Shown here: one piece after another, positions 13,845 through 16,536 of the stretch
Layout of the letters: each line of letters starts with the position of its first letter
How positions within the stretch are numbered: the stretch's first letter is position 1
NCBI GenBank assembly: GCA_016936335.1
Contig: JAFGXZ010000296.1
Coordinates: 1-16,536 of the forward strand
Length of the DNA: 16,536 nucleotides
Source: Fidelibacterota bacterium
Lineage (GTDB): Bacteria > Fidelibacterota > UBA2242
Direction: 5' to 3'
Notes under the pieces: generated by a model
What the model was told of the DNA's origin: nothing
Databases searched by the model: none
The model's input: only the letters and a program-made list of their open reading frames with translations
Position numbers and translations under genes: made by a program

Positions 13845-13871
13845 TGCAGAGTACATTTTTCTTGCTCTGCA
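13845..13871 (+). terminator. Hairpin after tRNA-Sec, possible weak terminator
   Basis: A perfect 7-bp stem (TGCAGAG 13845-13851 with CTCTGCA 13865-13871) spans a 13-base loop, followed by TTATATT. It may end the miaB-selC transcript, but the long loop and mixed tail make it weak. TATATT at 13873-13878 could instead be the -10 of the following riboswitch transcript, with a start near 13885; no good -35 was found. Confidence 0.4.
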
Positions 13872-13891
13872 TTATATTGAAAATGTGATGG

Positions 13892-13971
13892 TCCAGGGGT
13901 GCTGTTCTGATATATCGGGACGGCTGAGAAAATACCCGATGAACCTGATCTGGATAATGCCAGCGAAGGGA
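13892..13971 (+). promoter_or_regulatory. TPP riboswitch (THI element)
   Basis: The conserved TPP aptamer is complete in order: GGGGTGC (13896-13902), a P3 helix that pairs TTCTGA with TCGGGA, the CTGAGA core at 13924-13929 then ATACCC (13932-13937), GAACCTGATCTGGATAATGCC (split as GAACCTGATC and TGGATAATGCC, near 13941-13961), and AGCGAAGGGA at the 3' end. TPP binding should lower expression of the receptor gene. The closing P1 strand AAGGGAG holds the Shine-Dalgarno sequence, with the ATG at 13978 about five bases later, so the mode is probably translational. No terminator hairpin was seen between aptamer and start. Confidence 0.95.
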
Positions 13972-13977
13972 GAAAAT

Positions 13978-16365
13978 ATGACATACTTCAAAAACTTAAA
14001 AATTATTCAAAGTATTATTTGCTGGGTAATTTTATTCTCGTCTCTTTGTGGTGAGACGCAAATAATAACCGGAAAAGTCATTTCTGCAGACTCCGGTCAA
14101 CCAATTGAGTTTGCCAATATTATATTGGAATCCGGCGCCGGCGGCTATAGCAATGAAACCGGTGAATTTGCCATTGAAAGTGCGGAATTTCCGACGAAAA
14201 TAACAATTTCGCACATTGCCTATGTGGACACATCATTTATCATTCAAGCAGCGCGCCTTGGAATTATCTATTTAAAACCGGAAGTGATTCATGGGAAAGA
14301 TGTATTTGTGATTGCTTCCCGGGCTGTGGAAGGAATTACCCCGGTGGCCTTTTCAAATGTCACCGTCGACGAAATTGAAACCCGCTACACGGTTGAGGAT
14401 GTACCCATGATTCTGGCAATGGAACCTGGCGTCTATTCGTACAGTGAGAGTGGTAACGGAACAGGGTATTCCTATGTTCAGATTCGTGGTTTTGATCAGA
14501 GCCGGATTGCTGTGATGCTGGATAATGTTCCCCTGAATGATAACGAAAGCTATCAGGTCTACTGGGTCGATCATGCCGACATTTTAGCCGATGCAGAGCT
14601 TATCCAGATTCAGCGGGGAGTAGGGAACAGCCTGTACGGAACATCCGCTTTCGGCGGTTCTATCAATGTTCAAACCGCGATTGCTTCGGAAAAACCGGAA
14701 GCGTCGTTTTTAATTGGCGTCGGTTCGTATCATACCGACAAGATTGTATTGAAACTGAACAGCGGTCAATTATTAGGTGATAAACTTAGTGTTCAATCCC
14801 GATATTCACAGATAAAGACCAAGGGGTATCGAGGCTATCATGACAGCTATCAGGGTTCATTTTCGCTGGGAATTGAATACCGGGGAAGAAGGATGATGAA
14901 TCAACTTCGTGCTTTGATAGGCTATGAAAATACCTATCTGGCGTGGGATGGAATTTCATCTGTCGATATCAACAACCGGACTCTTCGTCGTCAGGGCTCG
15001 AGACAGTACGTCGACAATTTTTTACAGCAGATCTATTCATTGAACAGCTACTGGACAATTTCGGAAAAAATGCGCCTAACCAACACGGCTTATTATGTTC
15101 ATGGAAATGGCTATTACCGATCTGTTAAATCAGCCGGTTATTCCCTGGAGGATGAAAGTGGCAGAAACGACCGAATCGATTTTTATAATTTTCTGAAATC
15201 CTACAATCTGGATCGGTTTTATCCCGGTTATCCCTGGATTGATAACGATTTTCTTGGACTTTCGTTTACACGGCGGAAATGGATCGTGAATCATTACTTC
15301 GGGACAATCCCGACACTGACCTGGCTTTGGAAAATGGCCCGCCTCGATATTGGTACTGAATTTCGGATTTATCAAGGGGATCATTTTGGCGAGATTAACC
15401 GGTTCAGCAATCCATTTCTCATTGATGAAATCGGCGGCGACTGGTACAGATATTACCAATACACCGGGTCGAAATTACTGGCGACCGGTTTTGTTCATCT
15501 AATGCTGGAACCAATTAACAGGGTAAAACTAACCGTCGATTTTCAACAACAGAATATTTATTGGAAACTGGATCAGGATACAATCGGTTATGCACCGGGA
15601 TATCAAATGAATGCCGACTGGCATTTTCTGAATCCTCGCTATGGCGTGATCGTCAACCTGAGCGATACCTGGACAATTTTCATGAATTACAGTGAAGCCC
15701 AGCGCGAACCGGCGGATAATCAGATTATTGAGGCCGATGATGTCTGGAGTGAACCGAAAAGGGCAGCCGCTGAGGCAATTAACGATATTGAATTAGGTTC
15801 ATCGATCAATCGGTACAATTGGAATGCTTCTCTTAACCTCTATCGAATCCGGTATTTTAATGAACAATTAAAGAATATTGACATTGAGCAGGAAGGTGAA
15901 TACGATTACTTCCAGGCCGGGAAAACATTGCACCAGGGGCTTGAATTTGAGTTTGGCTATCAGGCTTCAAAATACTTGTCACTAAATATGAATAGCAGCG
16001 TCGGCCAGCACATTTTCAGTACCGGGGATTTTAAAGGCAATACAATTCCCAACATCCCCTGTTTTCTCATAAACAGCAGTCTGAACTTCAAACCGGTAAA
16101 ATATTTGTACGTATTCCTGACATCCCGTTATGTCGGCCGGCAGTATATCGATGATGAAAATTTTGGCACAAATTCCGAGTACTTACTGTTTGATGGAGGG
16201 TTTAAGATCAGTTCTGAGACATTTGAACTGAGCGTAAAAGTGAATAATATTTTTGATACATTGTATTCGACCTTTGGTTATGGCTATGAATGGGATGGTT
16301 ACTGGGCCTATTACTGGCCGGGTGCAACCCGGAATGTGTTTGTATCCATGTCAGTGAAACTCTAG
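13978..16365 (+). CDS. TonB-dependent outer-membrane receptor, predicted thiamin or thiamin-precursor transporter
   Basis: This 795-residue outer-membrane beta-barrel receptor takes up a ligand in a TonB-dependent way. A signal peptide (about residues 1-25) is followed by a carboxypeptidase-regulatory-like domain (about 28-95, with GKVISADSGQPIEFANI), a linker with VIASRAVEGITPVAFSNV, a plug domain (about 125-235, including VQIRGFDQSRIAVMLDNVPL and SLYGTSAFGGSINVQT) and a 22-strand-type barrel to the end. It ends in FVSMSVKL rather than an aromatic residue. The ATG at 13978 is used because the upstream in-frame GTG at 13885 lies in the riboswitch. The ligand call rests on the TPP riboswitch, which in Bacteroidetes is known to control a receptor of this kind. 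The usual partner, a pnuT-type inner-membrane permease, is not visible within 170 bases downstream. Confidence 0.93.
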   Translation: MTYFKNLKIIQSIICWVILFSSLCGETQIITGKVISADSGQPIEFANIILESGAGGYSNETGEFAIESAEFPTKITISHIAYVDTSFIIQAARLGIIYLKPEVIHGKDVFVIASRAVEGITPVAFSNVTVDEIETRYTVEDVPMILAMEPGVYSYSESGNGTGYSYVQIRGFDQSRIAVMLDNVPLNDNESYQVYWVDHADILADAELIQIQRGVGNSLYGTSAFGGSINVQTAIASEKPEASFLIGVGSYHTDKIVLKLNSGQLLGDKLSVQSRYSQIKTKGYRGYHDSYQGSFSLGIEYRGRRMMNQLRALIGYENTYLAWDGISSVDINNRTLRRQGSRQYVDNFLQQIYSLNSYWTISEKMRLTNTAYYVHGNGYYRSVKSAGYSLEDESGRNDRIDFYNFLKSYNLDRFYPGYPWIDNDFLGLSFTRRKWIVNHYFGTIPTLTWLWKMARLDIGTEFRIYQGDHFGEINRFSNPFLIDEIGGDWYRYYQYTGSKLLATGFVHLMLEPINRVKLTVDFQQQNIYWKLDQDTIGYAPGYQMNADWHFLNPRYGVIVNLSDTWTIFMNYSEAQREPADNQIIEADDVWSEPKRAAAEAINDIELGSSINRYNWNASLNLYRIRYFNEQLKNIDIEQEGEYDYFQAGKTLHQGLEFEFGYQASKYLSLNMNSSVGQHIFSTGDFKGNTIPNIPCFLINSSLNFKPVKYLYVFLTSRYVGRQYIDDENFGTNSEYLLFDGGFKISSETFELSVKVNNIFDTLYSTFGYGYEWDGYWAYYWPGATRNVFVSMSVKL

Positions 16366-16451
16366 AACCATATATGCCGAGATGGTGCAGGTCATGTCTA
16401 TGACTGGAGAATAATGCTGGTACATTTCAATATAACACTAAATGAAAATTC

Positions 16452-16486
16452 TTGACTTTACCAATCAAATGAATTAATGTTATAGC
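16452..16486 (+). promoter_or_regulatory. Promoter-like signal downstream of the receptor gene
   Basis: TTGACT (16452-16457, five of six -35 positions) has a poor -10, TAATGT, at 17 bases. TTTACC (16457-16462) with TATAGC (16481-16486) at 18 bases is an alternative. Either would start an RNA near 16490-16495, where a run of five Gs (16495-16499) begins. The 80-odd bases before this, from 16366, hold no gene or terminator that I can see. Confidence 0.4.
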
Positions 16487-16506
16487 GTTCTTTTGGGGGC
16501 AGAAAA

Positions 16507-16536
16507 GCAAGTCTGAACCGCCCGGTTTCCACTTGC
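16507..16536 (+). other. Structured hairpin at the window edge, possible start of an RNA gene or leader
   Basis: GCAAGT (16507-16512) pairs perfectly with ACTTGC (16531-16536), and inside it GAACC-type bases (16515-16519) pair with GGTTTC (16524-16529) around one bulged T. The loop is a few C bases and the total is 30 bases, ending exactly at the window end. It follows GGGGGCAG and a promoter-like signal. No known riboswitch or RNA-gene consensus is recognised in the visible part. Confidence 0.45.

Noticed and set aside
13751..13887. Read-through of the SPOR gene's TGA as Sec, giving about 45 more residues
   Set aside because: The frame stays open through the tRNA by chance, yields no domain, and no SECIS-like hairpin distinct from the tRNA follows the TGA. 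The SPOR domain is complete before it.
13885..13977. In-frame GTG/ATG extension of the TonB receptor
   Set aside because: The extension is the TPP riboswitch itself and has no signal-peptide character. The ATG at 13978 has a Shine-Dalgarno sequence and is followed by a signal peptide.
1..16536. CRISPR arrays, insertion sequences, prophage or att-site signals
   Set aside because: No direct-repeat series, terminal inverted repeats, transposase or integrase was seen. The tRNA-Arg has no integrase or 3'-end repeat nearby.

Overview
The window looks like the chromosome of an anaerobic, diderm bacterium, moderately AT-rich by eye, probably from the FCB superphylum or a close relative. The reasons are a short (287 aa) primary-type sigma factor without region 1.1, a TonB-dependent receptor with an N-terminal carboxypeptidase-regulatory-like domain, a SPOR-domain protein, lipoproteins, LapA/LapB-like envelope proteins and an Rnf complex. 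Two good sigma70-style promoter elements (TTGACA-N17-TAAAAT at 9076-9104 and TATAAT at 5646-5651) argue against typical Bacteroidota, whose promoters use a different -33/-7 pattern. A phylum cannot be named safely from these data. Nothing points to a mobile element, prophage or CRISPR array. The window reads as well-kept core genome.

Region 1 (2-4077, plus strand) is the distal part of an rnf operon: the 3' part of rnfG, then rnfE, rnfA, rnfB, an RseC-family gene and an ApbE-type flavin transferase. rnfC and rnfD would be expected just upstream. ApbE is the enzyme class that attaches FMN to the Thr of the SGAT-type motifs in RnfG and RnfD, so the enzyme and its target lie in one cluster. A strong bidirectional terminator (4080-4111) separates this operon from the convergent gene that follows.

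Region 2 (4130-7721) holds a minus-strand parvulin lipoprotein, a tRNA-Arg(CCG), a non-coding stretch with the groESL promoter and a CIRCE-like inverted repeat, then groES-groEL and a strong terminator. Region 3 (7789-10136) holds a small LEA-like helical protein, an RpoD-type sigma factor, a near-consensus promoter and a membrane-anchored M23 peptidase.

Region 4 (10151-13838) is a tight plus-strand run: miaB, lapA-like, lapB-like, a TPR/SPOR protein, and a selenocysteine tRNA whose first eight bases overlap the end of the SPOR gene. Region 5 (13845-16365) is a hairpin, a TPP riboswitch and a TonB-dependent receptor, most likely for thiamin or a thiamin precursor. The riboswitch's last strand contains the receptor's Shine-Dalgarno sequence. 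The final 170 bases hold no gene but show a promoter-like signal and a hairpin that may begin a structured RNA running past the window edge.

The items most worth a second look are the tRNA-Sec/stop-codon overlap, the RnfG with two flavinylation-type motifs that both lack the usual Asp, the TPP-riboswitch receptor, and the structured 3' edge.
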